Source: Pseudoclavibacter helvolus (lineage in GTDB: Bacteria > Actinomycetota > Actinomycetes > Actinomycetales > Microbacteriaceae). From it: a DNA stretch of 64,000 bases. How positions within the stretch are numbered: the first letter of the stretch is position 1; each line of letters opens with the position of its first letter. The notes beneath the pieces are model-generated. The model saw nothing but the letters and a program-made list of their open reading frames with translations, had not been told where the DNA came from and made no database searches. The stretch lies in contig NZ_JACHWJ010000001.1 of the NCBI RefSeq assembly GCF_014191305.1, positions 186,001 through 250,000 on the forward strand, read 5' to 3'. The translations under genes were made by a program, and so were the position numbers. Positions 16,837-33,742 of this stretch are shown piece by piece.

Positions 16837-16873
16837 CTGCGTAGCGGGAACGTGCTGAGCCTGCTTCGCTGCT

Positions 16874-16920
16874 CGGGACTCAGTCGCTCACGCGGGACTC
16901 AGTCGGTGCGCGGGACTCAG
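16874..16920. repeat. Triple CGGGACTCAG repeat at the sufU 3' end
   Basis: CGGGACTCAG starts at 16874, 16893 and 16911 (spacing 19 and 18 bp). The last copy contains the sufU stop codon, so the gene end may have been moved by repeat copying. Confidence 0.6.
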
Positions 16921-17372
16921 CCCTCGCGTGAGACCGCGGCCTCCTTGAGGCTCGCCTCGAGAGCGACCCAGGAGAGCATGGCGCACTTGACGCGCATGAC
17001 GAACTTCGAGACGCCCTGGAAGGCCACCGCGTCCTCGAGAAGGTCTTCATCGGGTTCCGACCCGTCTCGTGTTCGGAGCATGAGTCGGAACGCAGCGACG
17101 AGTTCCTCGATCTCGGCGGTCGACTTGCCGACGGCGAGCTCGCTGAGCACGGAGGCCGAGGCCATGGAGATGCTGCAGCCGTCGCCCTGCCATGCGAGCT
17201 CGGCGAGGCCGGTGCCGTCTTCGTCGAGCTTCACGCGCACCGTGATCTCGTCACCGCAGCTGGGGTTGCGCTCGAAGTGCTCGGCGTCTGCGTCGGCGAG
17301 TGGTCCGTCGCCCGCACGCTTCTTGGAGTGCTCGAGGATGAGCTGCTGGTACAGGCCGTCGAGTGCGCTCAT
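16917..17372 (-). CDS. sufU: SufU-type iron-sulfur cluster assembly protein
   Basis: A 151-residue SufU/NifU-N protein. The three Zn/Fe-S ligand cysteines are present in their family contexts: NPSCGDEI, WQGDGCSISMASAS and VKCAMLSW; the insertion between the second and third Cys that separates SufU from IscU is also there. In Gram-positives SufU accepts persulfide sulfur from SufS and passes it to the SufBCD scaffold. ATG at 17372 overlaps the sufS stop (ATGA). Upstream open frame is a shadow. Confidence 0.93.
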   Translation of the reverse strand: MSALDGLYQQLILEHSKKRAGDGPLADADAEHFERNPSCGDEITVRVKLDEDGTGLAELAWQGDGCSISMASASVLSELAVGKSTAEIEELVAAFRLMLRTRDGSEPDEDLLEDAVAFQGVSKFVMRVKCAMLSWVALEASLKEAAVSREG

Positions 17373-18709
17373 GCGTCGACCCCGAACCAGGCGCGGATCT
17401 GGCCGACCGCGAAGAGGAGACGGTCGACGTCCTCTCGGGTCGTGTAGAGGTAGCTGCTCGCGCGCGTCGACGCCGTGAGACCGAGCCTGCGGTGCAGCGG
17501 CTGCGCGCAGTGGTGGCCGCCGCGGACGGCGATGCCCTTGGAATCCAGGAACTGGGTGACGTCGTGGGAGTGGACCCCCTCGACTTCGAAGCTCACGAGG
17601 CCGGCGCGAGGCACGCCGACTGGCTCGCCGATGATGCGGACACCGGGGATCCCGGAGAGCCCGTCGAGGAGGAGCTGGCCGATCTCTGCTTCGTGCGCCG
17701 CGACGGCGTCCATGCCGACGCCTTCGAGGTAGCGGACGGCCTCGGCGAGCGCAACCACCTGCGAGACAGGCTGCGTGCCGGCCTCGAAGCGCGTCGGGGG
17801 AGCCATGAAGTCGCTCTCCTCCATAGTGACGGTCGTGATCATCGAGCCGCCGGTGCGCGCGGGTGGGAGCGCATCCAGCATCTCGGCCCGGCCGTAGAGC
17901 ACGCCGACGCCGTTCGGGCCGAGCATCTTGTGGCCCGAGAATGCGGCGAAGTCGACGCCTATGGCGGGGAAGTTGACGGGCAGGTGCGGCACCGACTGGC
18001 ACGCGTCGAGCACGACGATCGCGCCGGCCTCGTGGGCGAGTTCGGTGAGTCGCGTCGCGTCCGCGATGAGGCCAGTCACGTTCGAGACGTGGGCGAAGGC
18101 GAAGATCTTGGTGCGGGGGCCGATGAGGGCTGCGGCGTCCTCGACGGTCCACGTGCCTCGATCGTTGACCGGGACGTACACGAGCGTCGCCCCGGTATCG
18201 AGGGCCAGCTGCTGCCACGGCACGAGGTTCGCGTGGTGCTCGGCTTCCGTGATCAGGATCTCGTCGCCCTCGCCGATCGCGAGGAGGGATGCGCGTGCAC
18301 CGCCTCGCCCGGCGCTGGCGATGCGGATGCCCCCGGTCACGAGATTGATGGCGTCGGTTGCGTTGAGCGTCCACGAGATCTGCTCAGGGGCCGCGCCCAC
18401 GAAGCTGGCAACCGTCTCGCGCGCGTCCTCGAATGCGACCGTAGAGAGCGCGGCAAGCGTGTGGGCGCCGCGGTGAACCGCGGCGTTCTCCGTTTCGAGG
18501 AAGCGGCGCTCGGTGCCGAGCACCTGCAGTGGACGCTGGGACGTTGCGCCGGAGTCGAGGTAGACGAGGGGTTCGCCGTTGACCTCCTGATCGAGGATCG
18601 GGAAGTCCTTCCGCAGCTCGAGCACGCGGGCGCCGCTCAGCGAGCTCGGCGCCGAAAGGGTCTCGTCCGCGCGGGTGGGGGAAGCTGCGTCTTCGGTGTT
18701 CAGTGTCAC
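17369..18709 (-). CDS. sufS: Cysteine desulfurase SufS
   Basis: A 446-residue PLP enzyme that takes sulfur from cysteine for Fe-S clusters. PLP Lys lies in [17 protein letters not shown], the active Cys in [13 protein letters not shown], and the TSG-like N-terminal pattern [12 protein letters not shown] is class II (SufS/CsdA) specific. The GTG at 18709 is chosen because AAGGAG lies directly upstream; the frame is open to 18769 but lacks a better site. First gene of a two-gene unit with sufU. The sufBCD genes that usually adjoin are not in this window. Confidence 0.94.
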   Translation of the reverse strand: MTLNTEDAASPTRADETLSAPSSLSGARVLELRKDFPILDQEVNGEPLVYLDSGATSQRPLQVLGTERRFLETENAAVHRGAHTLAALSTVAFEDARETVASFVGAAPEQISWTLNATDAINLVTGGIRIASAGRGGARASLLAIGEGDEILITEAEHHANLVPWQQLALDTGATLVYVPVNDRGTWTVEDAAALIGPRTKIFAFAHVSNVTGLIADATRLTELAHEAGAIVVLDACQSVPHLPVNFPAIGVDFAAFSGHKMLGPNGVGVLYGRAEMLDALPPARTGGSMITTVTMEESDFMAPPTRFEAGTQPVSQVVALAEAVRYLEGVGMDAVAAHEAEIGQLLLDGLSGIPGVRIIGEPVGVPRAGLVSFEVEGVHSHDVTQFLDSKGIAVRGGHHCAQPLHRRLGLTASTRASSYLYTTREDVDRLLFAVGQIRAWFGVDA

Positions 18710-18869
18710 GTCGTCCTCTCCTTGGCCGGGTGCCGTCGACGGCTGAACGTCGTGGCCCCAGCCTGTCAAGCCTACGAGTGCAACGTGCGCCGCGCCTCCT
18801 GCATTCCCTCAAGCGTCCAGGGGGAGCCTCTTCGCATGGCGGTCGAACTCCGGTGGGGGTGGCACGGCC

Positions 18870-18875
18870 TAGGAT
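18870..18875 (+). promoter_or_regulatory. Putative -10 box for argC
   Basis: TAGGAT, 7 nt before ATG 18883; overlaps a weak AGGA Shine-Dalgarno, so leaderless and leadered starts cannot be told apart. Confidence 0.4.
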
Positions 18876-18882
18876 GAACGGC

Positions 18883-19932
18883 ATGGCTTTCTCCGTTGCA
18901 GTAGCTGGGGCGAGCGGGTACGCAGGTGGCGAACTCCTGCGCATTCTCGCCTCGCACCCCGAACTCGAGGTCCGTACCGTCACCGCCCACGCGAATGCGG
19001 GCGAGCGGCTCCTGCGTGTGCATCCGCACCTCGCGAGCTACGCCGACCTCGTGCTCGAGCCGACAACCGCAGAGGTGCTGCGGGGACACGACGTCGTCTT
19101 CCTGGCTCTGCCGCACGGGACCTCTGGCGCGATCTCGGCTGAGCTTGGCGCGGACACGCTGGTCATCGACTGCGGAGCCGACCACCGCCTCGAGCGCGAA
19201 GAGGACTGGGCCGAGTACTACGGAGGCGACTTCTTCGGCACCTGGGCCTACGGCCTGCCAGAGCTCGAGCTTGCCGGAGCGGCCGGCAAGCAGCGTGCGA
19301 ACCTCGAGAACGTGTCACGCGTCGCCGTCCCCGGCTGTAACGTCACTGCGATCTCACTGGCGCTCGCGCCTGCCTTGCACCGCGGGCTGGTGCAGCCGAC
19401 CGACCTCACCGCGGTCCTGGCCGTCGGCCCCTCCGGCGCCGGCAAGAAGGCGGCCGTTTCCCTCCTGGGCTCGGAGCTCATCGGCTCGGCGAACCCCTAC
19501 GCCGTAACAGGAGGACACAGGCACAACCCCGAGGTCAGGCAGAACCTCCGGCGCGCAGGTGGCGCCGAGGTCTCCCTCGCGTTCACACCTGTGCTCGTCC
19601 CCATGGCCCGCGGCATTCTGGCCACGACGACGGCTCGCCTCGCGGACGGCGTCGATGCGGCCGTGCTTCGCGCGGCTTACGAGGAGTCCTACGGTGGCGA
19701 GCGCTTCGTGCAGCTCCTCCCCGAAGACGAGTGGCCGCGCACAGGTGACGTGACCGGCTCGAACCGCGCTTCCATCGGCATCGGCGTCGACGAGCGCGCT
19801 GGGCGCCTCGTCGCTGTCGCCGCGATCGACAACCTCGGCAAGGGCACTGCGGGCGCCGCGGTGCAGTCAGCGAACCTCGCCCTCGGACTCGAAGAGTCCC
19901 TGGGCCTTCCCCTGGACGGAGTGGCACCGTGA
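18883..19932 (+). CDS. argC: N-acetyl-gamma-glutamyl-phosphate reductase
   Basis: A 349-residue NADPH-dependent reductase, third step of arginine synthesis. N-terminal Rossmann motif [14 protein letters not shown], catalytic Cys in [14 protein letters not shown], and the C-terminal [13 protein letters not shown] block are all present. ATG 18883 gives [16 protein letters not shown] 18874 three codons upstream is an alternative. It opens the arg cluster, and its end overlaps argJ (GTGA, 19929-19932). Divergent from sufS across about 170 bp. An ArgR box could not be identified by eye. Confidence 0.95.
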   Translation: MAFSVAVAGASGYAGGELLRILASHPELEVRTVTAHANAGERLLRVHPHLASYADLVLEPTTAEVLRGHDVVFLALPHGTSGAISAELGADTLVIDCGADHRLEREEDWAEYYGGDFFGTWAYGLPELELAGAAGKQRANLENVSRVAVPGCNVTAISLALAPALHRGLVQPTDLTAVLAVGPSGAGKKAAVSLLGSELIGSANPYAVTGGHRHNPEVRQNLRRAGGAEVSLAFTPVLVPMARGILATTTARLADGVDAAVLRAAYEESYGGERFVQLLPEDEWPRTGDVTGSNRASIGIGVDERAGRLVAVAAIDNLGKGTAGAAVQSANLALGLEESLGLPLDGVAP

Positions 19933-21092
19933 GCGTGACCGCAGCAGCAGGCTTCCGAGCGGCAGGTGCCGCGGGCGGCATCAAGTCGGAGGGGCGTCGC
20001 GACGTTGCCCTCGTCGTCAACGACGGGCCGAGCGCCGCCTGCGCGGCGGTCTTCACGAGCAACCGCTGCAAAGCAAACCCCATCCTCTGGTCGCAGGAAG
20101 CGATCAAGGGCGGGTCGATCTCGGCGATCGTGCTGAACTCCGGCGGAGCGAACTGCTACACGGGGTCCTTCGGCTTCCAGACGACGCACCAGACGGCGGA
20201 GGCCGTCGCGGCCAAGCTGGGTATCGGAGCAGGCGACGTGCTCGTCTGTTCGACGGGCCTCATCGGTGTTGGCGACCAGAGCTTCCGCGATGGTGTGCTG
20301 CGCGGGGTTGAACTCACGGCTGACTCGCTGGCAGACACGGCGGAAGCTGGCGAGGAGGCCTCGCTCGCCATCATGACCACCGACTCGAAGCCCAAGCGCT
20401 CCGTGCGCGAGCGGGAGGGGTACGTGATCGGCGCAATGGCGAAGGGTGCGGGCATGCTCGCGCCAGGGCTCGCGACGATGCTCGTCGTGATCACGACCGA
20501 CGCTGACCTCGAGTCCGCAGCGCTGGACCGTGCGCTCCGCGCAGCGACTCGAGTCACGTTCGATCGGGTCGACTCCGACGGCTGCATGTCGACCAACGAC
20601 CAGGTCACCCTCATGGCGTCCGGCGCGAGCGGCGTGACCCCGGACGAGTCTGCTTTCACGACGGTGCTCACTGAGGTGTGCGCGGACCTGGCTCGCCAGC
20701 TGCAGCAGGACGCCGAGGGTGCCAGCCACGACGTCACCATCACGACGATCGGCGCGGCGACCGAGCAGGACGCGCTCGACGCCTCGCGTGCCGTTGCGCG
20801 CTCCAACCTCTTCAAGGCCGCCATCTTCGGGAACGACCCCAACTGGGGACGTGTGCTCGCCGCGGTCGGCACGACCGACGCGGAGTTCGACCCGCAGGCG
20901 CTCGACGTCACGATCAACGGCGTCATGGTCTGTCGAGCAGGCACGCCCCACGAGTCGGCCGACCTCGTCGACCTCACCCCGAGGGACACGAGCGTCCTCA
21001 TCGACCTCCACGCAGGCGTGAGCGAGGCGACGATCCTCACCAACGACCTGACGCATGACTACGTGCACGAGAACAGCGCCTACTCGTCCTGA
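19929..21092 (+). CDS. argJ: Bifunctional ornithine/glutamate N-acetyltransferase ArgJ
   Basis: A 387-residue ArgJ. It recycles the acetyl group between acetylornithine and glutamate. The self-cleavage site is recognisable as [12 protein letters not shown] with the nucleophile Thr183 preceded by Ala182; KPKRS and CSTGLIG motifs lie upstream in the alpha part, and FGNDPNWGR in the beta part. GTG start overlaps argC. Whether it is bifunctional (also using acetyl-CoA) cannot be decided from sequence. Length is standard. Confidence 0.95.
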   Translation: MSVTAAAGFRAAGAAGGIKSEGRRDVALVVNDGPSAACAAVFTSNRCKANPILWSQEAIKGGSISAIVLNSGGANCYTGSFGFQTTHQTAEAVAAKLGIGAGDVLVCSTGLIGVGDQSFRDGVLRGVELTADSLADTAEAGEEASLAIMTTDSKPKRSVREREGYVIGAMAKGAGMLAPGLATMLVVITTDADLESAALDRALRAATRVTFDRVDSDGCMSTNDQVTLMASGASGVTPDESAFTTVLTEVCADLARQLQQDAEGASHDVTITTIGAATEQDALDASRAVARSNLFKAAIFGNDPNWGRVLAAVGTTDAEFDPQALDVTINGVMVCRAGTPHESADLVDLTPRDTSVLIDLHAGVSEATILTNDLTHDYVHENSAYSS

Positions 21093-21181
21093 CGAGCAGC
21101 GCACCTCCCGACCATGCGCAGCATTCGCGGCGCGGATGCCTGAAGAGCCCAACGGTTTCTGACCGGCCCGAAAGGGGCAGC

Positions 21182-22072
21182 ATGACCACTCCCGACTTGT
21201 ACGAGAAGGCGACCTCCAAGGTCGAGACGCTCATCGAGGCCCTGCCATGGATGCAGGAGTTCGCGGGTCGCGTCCTTGTCATCAAGTTCGGCGGCAATGC
21301 CATGGTCGACACGGAGCTTTTCGAGGCCTTCGCGTCTGACATCGCGTTCCTGCGGTACGCGGGCATCAAGCCGGTCATCGTGCACGGCGGCGGCCCGCAC
21401 ATCTCCAGGATGCTCGGCAAGCTGCGCATCGAAAGCGAGTTCAAGGACGGCTACCGAGTGACCAGCGAGGAGGCCATGGAGGTCGTTCGCATGGTGCTCG
21501 GCGGCCAGGTCGCCCGCGAGCTCGTGGCGGCCATCAATGAACGTGCTCCCATCGCCGTGGCCACGAGCGGAGAGGATGCTGGCCTCTTCCAGGCCAGACG
21601 AAAGAAGCTCGTCATCGATGGCGAGACCGTCGACCTCGGGCTCGTCGGCGAGATCGAGACCGTCGACCCGACCGTGGTCAGGGCCGATATCGCGGCCGGG
21701 CGCATCCCGGTCGTCTCGTCGATCGCGAGCGACATCGACTCGCCGCGGAAAGCACTCAACATCAACGCGGACCGCGCCGCGTCGGCGCTCGCGCAGGCAC
21801 TCGGCGCCGCGAAGCTCATCATGCTGACCGACGTCGCGGGACTCTACCGCGACTGGCCCGACATCGACTCGCTCATCTCGGAGATCGACCTCGACGAGCT
21901 GCGGACCCTGCTGCCCACGCTCTCTGCCGGCATGATCCCGAAGGTGCAGGCCTGCATCGAAGCCGTAGAGGGCGGCGTCGACCAGGCTGCCATCATCGAC
22001 GGGCGCGTGCCGCACTCGATGCTGCTCGAGATCTTCACGACAGAGGGCTTCGGCACCAAGGTGTCCGCCTGA
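21182..22072 (+). CDS. argB: Acetylglutamate kinase
   Basis: A 296-residue amino-acid kinase, second enzyme of the pathway and usual target of arginine feedback. [13 protein letters not shown] (31-43) holds the phosphate-binding Lys-Gly-Gly; VHGGGPHI is the second phosphate loop; [15 protein letters not shown] is the ATP-site block. The N-terminal helix of about 28 residues before the first strand is the feature of arginine-sensitive hexameric forms. Start ATG follows GAAAGGGGC. It is 89 bp after argJ and 70 bp before argF; argD, usually between argB and argF, is absent. Confidence 0.96.
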   Translation: MTTPDLYEKATSKVETLIEALPWMQEFAGRVLVIKFGGNAMVDTELFEAFASDIAFLRYAGIKPVIVHGGGPHISRMLGKLRIESEFKDGYRVTSEEAMEVVRMVLGGQVARELVAAINERAPIAVATSGEDAGLFQARRKKLVIDGETVDLGLVGEIETVDPTVVRADIAAGRIPVVSSIASDIDSPRKALNINADRAASALAQALGAAKLIMLTDVAGLYRDWPDIDSLISEIDLDELRTLLPTLSAGMIPKVQACIEAVEGGVDQAAIIDGRVPHSMLLEIFTTEGFGTKVSA

Positions 22073-22142
22073 TGCACCTGCGCGCGCGGCGAGGCTGCAC
22101 CTCGCTCCGACTTCTCTCCATCACCCACCGAAAGGCCATCCT

Positions 22143-23072
22143 GTGATTCGCCACTTCCTCCGCGACGACGACCTGACTCCAGCAGAGCAGCGCGAGGTGC
22201 TCGAGCTCGCCGCAGTGCTCAAGCGCGATCGCTTCTCTGCGCGTCCGCTCGAGGGACCGCGCAGCGTGGCAGTCATCTTCGACAAGACCTCGACGCGCAC
22301 GCGGGTCTCGTTCCATGTGGGGATCTCGGAGCTCGGCGGCTCGCCGCTCATCATCTCGACGGCGTCCAGCCAGCTGGGAGGCAAGGAGACCGCCTCCGAC
22401 ACCGCCCGCGTCCTGGAGCGCCAGGTTGCCGCGATCGTGTGGCGCACCTACGCGCAGAGTGGCCTCGAGGAGATGGCGAACGGCGCCATCGTCCCCGTCG
22501 TCAACGCGCTGAGCGATGACTTCCACCCCTGCCAGCTCCTCGCCGACCTGCTGACGGTCAACGAGCACCTCGGTGAGACGGCCGGGCGCACGCTCGTCTT
22601 CCTGGGAGACGGGGAGAGCAACATGGGGCACTCGTACCTGCTGGCCTGCGCGACGGCGGGCATGCACGTGCGCATCGCGGCGCCCGTCGGCTACCAGCCT
22701 CGGGCTGACGTGGTCGCGGACGCCGAGCGGATCGCCGCCCAGACAGGCGGGTCCGTGACCGTCGGCGAGAACATTGACGAGCTCGTGGCTGGGGCAGACG
22801 TCGTCGTGACCGACACCTGGGTCTCGATGGGGCGCGAAGACGAGAAGCAGCGCCGTATCGACGCGCTCAGCGCGTACCGGGTGACCGAGGAAACAATGGG
22901 CAAGGCCGCGGAAGGTGCCATCTTCCTGCATTGCCTGCCGGCCGACCGCGGCTACGAGGTCGACGCCGCTGTCATCGACGGGCCGCAGTCGGTCATCTGG
23001 GACGAGGCCGAGAATCGCCTCCACGCCCAGAAGGCCCTGCTCGTCTGGCTGCTCGCCAAGGCCGCGGCCTAA
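22143..23072 (+). CDS. argF: Ornithine carbamoyltransferase
   Basis: A 309-residue OTCase making citrulline from ornithine and carbamoyl phosphate. Carbamoyl-phosphate motif [16 protein letters not shown], ornithine-side motif near DTWVSMG, and the HCLPADRG loop with the catalytic Cys are present. GTG 22143 starts the protein ([10 protein letters not shown]) with GAAAGG about nine bases upstream. Placed directly after argB, without argD. In many actinobacteria argR follows argF; here argG comes next after 55 bp. Confidence 0.96.
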   Translation: MIRHFLRDDDLTPAEQREVLELAAVLKRDRFSARPLEGPRSVAVIFDKTSTRTRVSFHVGISELGGSPLIISTASSQLGGKETASDTARVLERQVAAIVWRTYAQSGLEEMANGAIVPVVNALSDDFHPCQLLADLLTVNEHLGETAGRTLVFLGDGESNMGHSYLLACATAGMHVRIAAPVGYQPRADVVADAERIAAQTGGSVTVGENIDELVAGADVVVTDTWVSMGREDEKQRRIDALSAYRVTEETMGKAAEGAIFLHCLPADRGYEVDAAVIDGPQSVIWDEAENRLHAQKALLVWLLAKAAA

Positions 23073-23127
23073 GCCGGCTATCCACCGCACATAGACTGAA
23101 CACAAGACTCAAACGCTAGGAGCATTG

Positions 23128-25763
<2,636 letters not shown>

Positions 25764-25771
25764 GGCATCGC

Positions 25772-26413
25772 GTGGGTAGAGATCTCCACGCGGCTCTTCT
25801 CGAAGGACCGCTCTCAGCGGCAGATGCGCTGCTGGGGGCGGTCCTTTCGCGTTCGTCTCCGGACGGCGTCGTCTCGGTTCGATTGACCGAAGTTGAGGCC
25901 TACGCGGGTGAAGATGACCCGGGGTCCCACGCTTTCCGCGGTCGAACGGCGAGGAACGTCACGATGTTCGGCACGGTCAGGCACCTGTACGCCTATCGCA
26001 TCTACGGGATCCACACATGCCTCAACGTCGTGACAGGGGAGCGGGGGACCGCGTCCGCGGTCTTGCTCAGGTCCGGTGAGGTCATCGACGGCGTCGAGTT
26101 GGCGAGGGCGCGGCGAGGTGCAGGCCGTCGTTCAGGTGCTCGATTGCATGATCATGAGCTTGCTCGAGGGCCGGGGAATCTGGTCACGGCCCTCGGCGCA
26201 CACATGGGGGATGACGGCGCGCGTTTCGACGCCGAACCGTATGCGCTTGCGCCGCGTCCGGCCGGTACACGTGGCGTTGTCGTTCGCGGGCTGCGAGTCG
26301 GAGTGGGGACTCCGGGTGGGGCACTGCCCTTCGACTGGCGATTCTGGCTGGAGGGCGAGGCTTCGGTTTCTCGCTACGTTGCCCACAAGTCGCTCCGCGC
26401 GGGGAAGGGCTGA
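25772..26413 (+). CDS. DNA-3-methyladenine glycosylase (AAG/MPG family)
   Basis: A 213-residue base-excision glycosylase of the mammalian AAG fold. The catalytic Glu is in TEVEAYAGEDDPGSHAFRGR, followed by RNVTMFG and the YAYRIYGIHTCLNVV strand, all diagnostic. It removes alkylated and deaminated purines. GTG start lies 8 bp after argH, so it likely shares the arg transcript. In M. tuberculosis the same gene (mpg) also stands just before tyrS, so this is a conserved neighbourhood rather than chance. Confidence 0.92.
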   Translation: MGRDLHAALLEGPLSAADALLGAVLSRSSPDGVVSVRLTEVEAYAGEDDPGSHAFRGRTARNVTMFGTVRHLYAYRIYGIHTCLNVVTGERGTASAVLLRSGEVIDGVELARARRGAGRRSGARLHDHELARGPGNLVTALGAHMGDDGARFDAEPYALAPRPAGTRGVVVRGLRVGVGTPGGALPFDWRFWLEGEASVSRYVAHKSLRAGKG

Positions 26414-26429
26414 CGCGGCATCCGCTTGA

Positions 26430-26435
26430 TACGGT
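26430..26435 (+). promoter_or_regulatory. Putative -10 box, leaderless tyrS
   Basis: TACGGT, 6 nt before GTG 26442; no Shine-Dalgarno upstream. Confidence 0.45.
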
Positions 26436-26441
26436 TGGCCG

Positions 26442-27746
26442 GTGACTACGCGTGATCTGACGACCCAGCACAACGACGCCACCTTCGAGCACGTCATCGA
26501 CGAGCTTGAGTGGCGCGGGTTCATCCACGTCTCGACCGATCTGGCCGAGCTCAAGGAACGGATGAACGAGGGGCCGATCACGTACTACTGCGGCTTCGAT
26601 CCGACTGCCCCCAGCTTGCACCTTGGTCACCTCGTGCAGCTGATCCTTCTGCGCCGCCTCCAGCTCGCGGGCCACAAGCCGCTTGGCCTGGTCGGCGGTT
26701 CAACGGGTCTCATCGGTGACCCCCGCCCGACGGCGGAGCGCACGCTCAACTCGAGGGAGACCGTTGCGGAATGGGTTGAAGGCCTCCGTGGGCAGATCGA
26801 CGGTTACCTCTCGTTCGAGGGCGACAATGCCGCTCGTATGGTGAACAACCTCGACTGGACGGCGCCGCTCTCCGCGATCGACTTCCTGCGCGAGATCGGC
26901 AAGCACTTCCGTGTGGGGTCAATGCTCAAGAAGGACGCCGTTTCGGCGCGACTCAACTCCGAGGCGGGCATCTCGTACACGGAGTTCAGCTACCAGATTC
27001 TTCAGGCGATCGACTTCCTTGAACTGCACCGCAACTACGGGTGTGTGCTGCAGACGGGTGGCAGCGACCAGTGGGGCAACCTGACTTCCGGCGTTGATCT
27101 GATTCGCCGCACGGAAGGCGCGAGCGTCCACGCACTCGGCACCCCGCTCATCACGAACTCGGATGGCACGAAGTTCGGCAAGAGCGAGGGCAACGCGATC
27201 TGGATCGATGCTGCGCTCACCAGTCCGTACGCGTTCTACCAGTTCTGGCTCAACACTGACGACGCCGACGTCATCGCGCGCATCAAGATCTTCACGTTCC
27301 TCACCCGCGACGAGATCGCGGAGCTCGAGAAGCTGGTCGCGGAGGAGCCGTTCAAGCGCGTCGCGCAGAAGACGCTCGCATCGAAGGTGACCTCGTTGGT
27401 CCACGGCGAGAAGGCGACCGACGCCGTCATCGCTGCTTCGGCTGCGCTCTTCGGGCAGGGGGAACTCTCTGAGCTCGACGGCGACACGCTTCGTTCCGCG
27501 ATCCTCGAACTCCCGAATGCGGAGGTCGCGGGTGGAACGCTCGTTGCGCAGGCCCTTGTCGACACGGGACTCGCGAAGAGTCTTGGCGACGCTCGCCGCG
27601 GTATCGCGCAGGGTGGCGTCTCGCTCAACAACGAACGCGTGGCCGATGAGTCGGCAGTCGTGGACGAATCGGCTGCGCTTGCCGGCGGCGTCGCAGTGCT
27701 CCGTCGTGGCAAGAAGACCCTCGCTGGCCTGGTTTTCCGGGCCTGA
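26442..27746 (+). CDS. tyrS: Tyrosine--tRNA ligase
   Basis: A 434-residue class I synthetase. HIGH signature appears as HLGH (60-63) in YYCGFDPTAPSLHLGHLVQL, and KMSKS as KFGKS in DGTKFGKSEGN; the C-terminal S4-like RNA-binding domain is at the end (RRGIAQGGVSLNNERV). GTG start with a TACGGT box six bases upstream and no ribosome site suggests a leaderless message. No T-box leader is seen. The rRNA operon leader begins right after it. Confidence 0.96.
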   Translation: MTTRDLTTQHNDATFEHVIDELEWRGFIHVSTDLAELKERMNEGPITYYCGFDPTAPSLHLGHLVQLILLRRLQLAGHKPLGLVGGSTGLIGDPRPTAERTLNSRETVAEWVEGLRGQIDGYLSFEGDNAARMVNNLDWTAPLSAIDFLREIGKHFRVGSMLKKDAVSARLNSEAGISYTEFSYQILQAIDFLELHRNYGCVLQTGGSDQWGNLTSGVDLIRRTEGASVHALGTPLITNSDGTKFGKSEGNAIWIDAALTSPYAFYQFWLNTDDADVIARIKIFTFLTRDEIAELEKLVAEEPFKRVAQKTLASKVTSLVHGEKATDAVIAASAALFGQGELSELDGDTLRSAILELPNAEVAGGTLVAQALVDTGLAKSLGDARRGIAQGGVSLNNERVADESAVVDESAALAGGVAVLRRGKKTLAGLVFRA

Positions 27747-27790
27747 CGGGGGAGTGGCCCCGCTTCGACACGCCCGGGATGCGGCACGAG

Positions 27791-27819
27791 TTGTGTGCCG
27801 ACCCAGCCGTGCGTAAAGT
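27791..27819 (+). promoter_or_regulatory. Putative rrn promoter P1
   Basis: TTGTGT (27791-27796), 17-bp spacer, TAAAGT (27814-27819). Good spacing, moderate -35. Confidence 0.55.
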
Positions 27820-27910
27820 AATCACTCGTCAGGCCAACGGAGCGAAACGCGAGAGCGGGTTGCACGGGCCGGATGGTTCTGAAAGAAAGATCAGCATCTG
27901 CCACTTGTTC

Positions 27911-27939
27911 TTGCAAGTTGGAGCAACATGATCTACACT
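27911..27939 (+). promoter_or_regulatory. Putative rrn promoter P2
   Basis: TTGCAA (27911-27916), exactly 17 bp, TACACT (27934-27939), then CGGAACTC. It is the best sigma-70-like promoter in the leader; transcripts would have a leader of about 415 nt. Confidence 0.65.
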
Positions 27940-28110
27940 CGGAACTCCTGCCTCACCGGGTAGCAAGATCGGTGGCCTCTGGTTCTTCCAGTTGGTTGTG
28001 CGGAGGATGAGCTTCATGCTCACGGTCCGTGGTTCTTGTCCGGGGGATGCAGTACAAGCGATGGCTCCTTAGAGATGACCGTGAGGTTTGAAGAGGGAAG
28101 CGCTCGATTC

Positions 28111-28132
28111 TTGAGAACTCAACAGCGTGCAC
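28111..28132 (+). other. 5' arm of pre-16S processing stem
   Basis: TTGAGAACTCAACAGCGTGC and the two following bases pair with the spacer at 30055-30076. The inner 12 bp (28121-28132 with 30055-30066) are perfect; the outer 10 include two G-U pairs and two mismatches. Such stems are RNase III substrates in pre-rRNA. Confidence 0.75.
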
Positions 28133-28158
28133 TATGTCAAATGCCAATTTGATCCCGT

Positions 28159-28202
28159 GCCTCTTCTTTTGGAGGGGTAAGCCTCTCTTTTTGAGGGGTA
28201 AG
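28159..28202 (+). repeat. Two tandem 22-bp mini-hairpin repeats in the rRNA leader
   Basis: 28159-28180 and 28181-28202 differ at a few bases; each folds as CCTC(T)...GAGGGG followed by TAA or TAAG. A third partial relative (ATTCCTTTTGGAA) follows. They lie between the processing stem and 16S. Role unknown; antitermination or assembly functions are possible. Confidence 0.65.
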
Positions 28203-28361
28203 GATTCCTTTTGGAAACATATTTGGACAATACAAGTCAGTACTGAACTTTCGGGTTTGGTGTTGTTTTGTTTTTTGTCAGTTTCAAACTTGTCATCGCA
28301 CTTCGGTGTGGTGGCGTGATGTTTACCGGCGAGTCTTTGGGCTTGTTTGGTTGTTATTCAT

Positions 28362-29886
<1,525 letters not shown>

Positions 29887-30054
29887 AGCACTTAGCACGC
29901 ACGCTTTGTCGTGTGGAGCTGAAGTCATTTCGGTCGCGAATGTCGGCCGGTGGCGCTCATGGGTGGAACATTTGACTATTCGGTGCTCAGCGTGATGCTG
30001 GTTTAGTACGCCTCTTCGGGGGTTGGAACGGCTGGTGTTGGGTTGGGTTCTGGT

Positions 30055-30076
30055 GTGCACGCTGTTGGGTCCTGAG
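30055..30076 (+). other. 3' arm of pre-16S processing stem
   Basis: GTGCACGCTGTTGGGTCCTG plus AG, complementary to 28111-28132 in the leader. Confidence 0.75.
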
Positions 30077-30166
30077 GGACCGGGCCTGCTGCTGCTCTTG
30101 GGAGTTGGTGGTGGATCGGACTCTTGGGCCTTCGTTGCTCGGCTGTGTGTCGTGTGGGGTTGGTAC

Positions 30167-30199
30167 CGATCGTATGTTGAGAACTACACAGTGGACGCG
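30167..30199 (+). other. 5' arm of pre-23S processing stem
   Basis: 30179-30199 pairs with 33450-33470 over 21 positions with one G-U and one mismatch; 30167-30173 (CGATCGT) pairs with 33476-33482 beyond a symmetric 5-nt internal loop. A second inner stem joins 30301-30307 and 30311-30318 to 33429-33435 and 33413-33420. Confidence 0.8.
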
Positions 30200-30309
30200 A
30201 GCATCTTGAATGCCGCAAATGTCGATCGTCTTCGGATGGTTGGGTTTGTGGTGTTCAGCAATTTTAGTCAAGAGTTTCTGAGAATGAAATGATTGGCTAC
30301 TCATGTGTA

Positions 30310-33421
<3,112 letters not shown>

Positions 33422-33449
33422 AAACATGCACATGAATGTTGTTGCTGTT

Positions 33450-33482
33450 CGCGTCCACTTTGTGGTTCTCGATAGACGATCG
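33450..33482 (+). other. 3' arm of pre-23S processing stem
   Basis: Complementary to 30167-30199; lies between 23S and 5S. Confidence 0.8.
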
Positions 33483-33554
33483 AGAATCGACCACATGTTC
33501 TGAGCCTTCGGGTTTCGGGGTGTGTGGTTCGGAACATGATTGGTTATCCATAGT

Positions 33555-33671
33555 GTTTCGGCGGTCATAGCGAGAGGGAAACGCCCGGTTACATTCCGAA
33601 CCCGGAAGCTAAGACTCTCAGCGCCGATGGTACTGCAGGGGGGACCCTGTGGGAGAGTAGGTCACCGCCGG
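33555..33671 (+). rRNA. rrf: 5S ribosomal RNA
   Basis: About 117 nt. GTTTCGGCGGTCATAGCG starts the molecule and its 3' end (GTCACCGCCGGAC) pairs with the 5' end as helix I. CCGAACCCGGAAGCTAAG and the GGGGGGACCCTGTGGGAGAGTA segment are typical. Ends estimated. Confidence 0.96.
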
Positions 33672-33682
33672 ACTTCTTCATG

Positions 33683-33742
33683 AGCCGGGGTTGGTTGTTG
33701 AGTGAGCAGAGATGCTCCTCGACCACCAACCCCGGCTTTTTT
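33683..33742 (+). terminator. Terminator of the rRNA operon
   Basis: AGCCGGGGTTGGT (33683-33695) pairs with 33725-33737; the loop has an inner stem GAGCA-GAGA-TGCTC. A run of T follows (33737-33742). Confidence 0.92.

Larger units (their letters stand above)
27747..28361 (+). promoter_or_regulatory. rRNA operon promoter and leader region
   Basis: A 615-bp gene-free stretch between tyrS and 16S. In order it holds a small hairpin CGGGG/CCCCG (27747-27762), two promoters (27791-27819 and 27911-27939), the 5' arm of the pre-16S processing stem (28111-28132), two 22-bp tandem mini-hairpins (28159-28202) and an AT-rich tract up to the mature 16S end. Open frames here are spurious. Confidence 0.8.
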
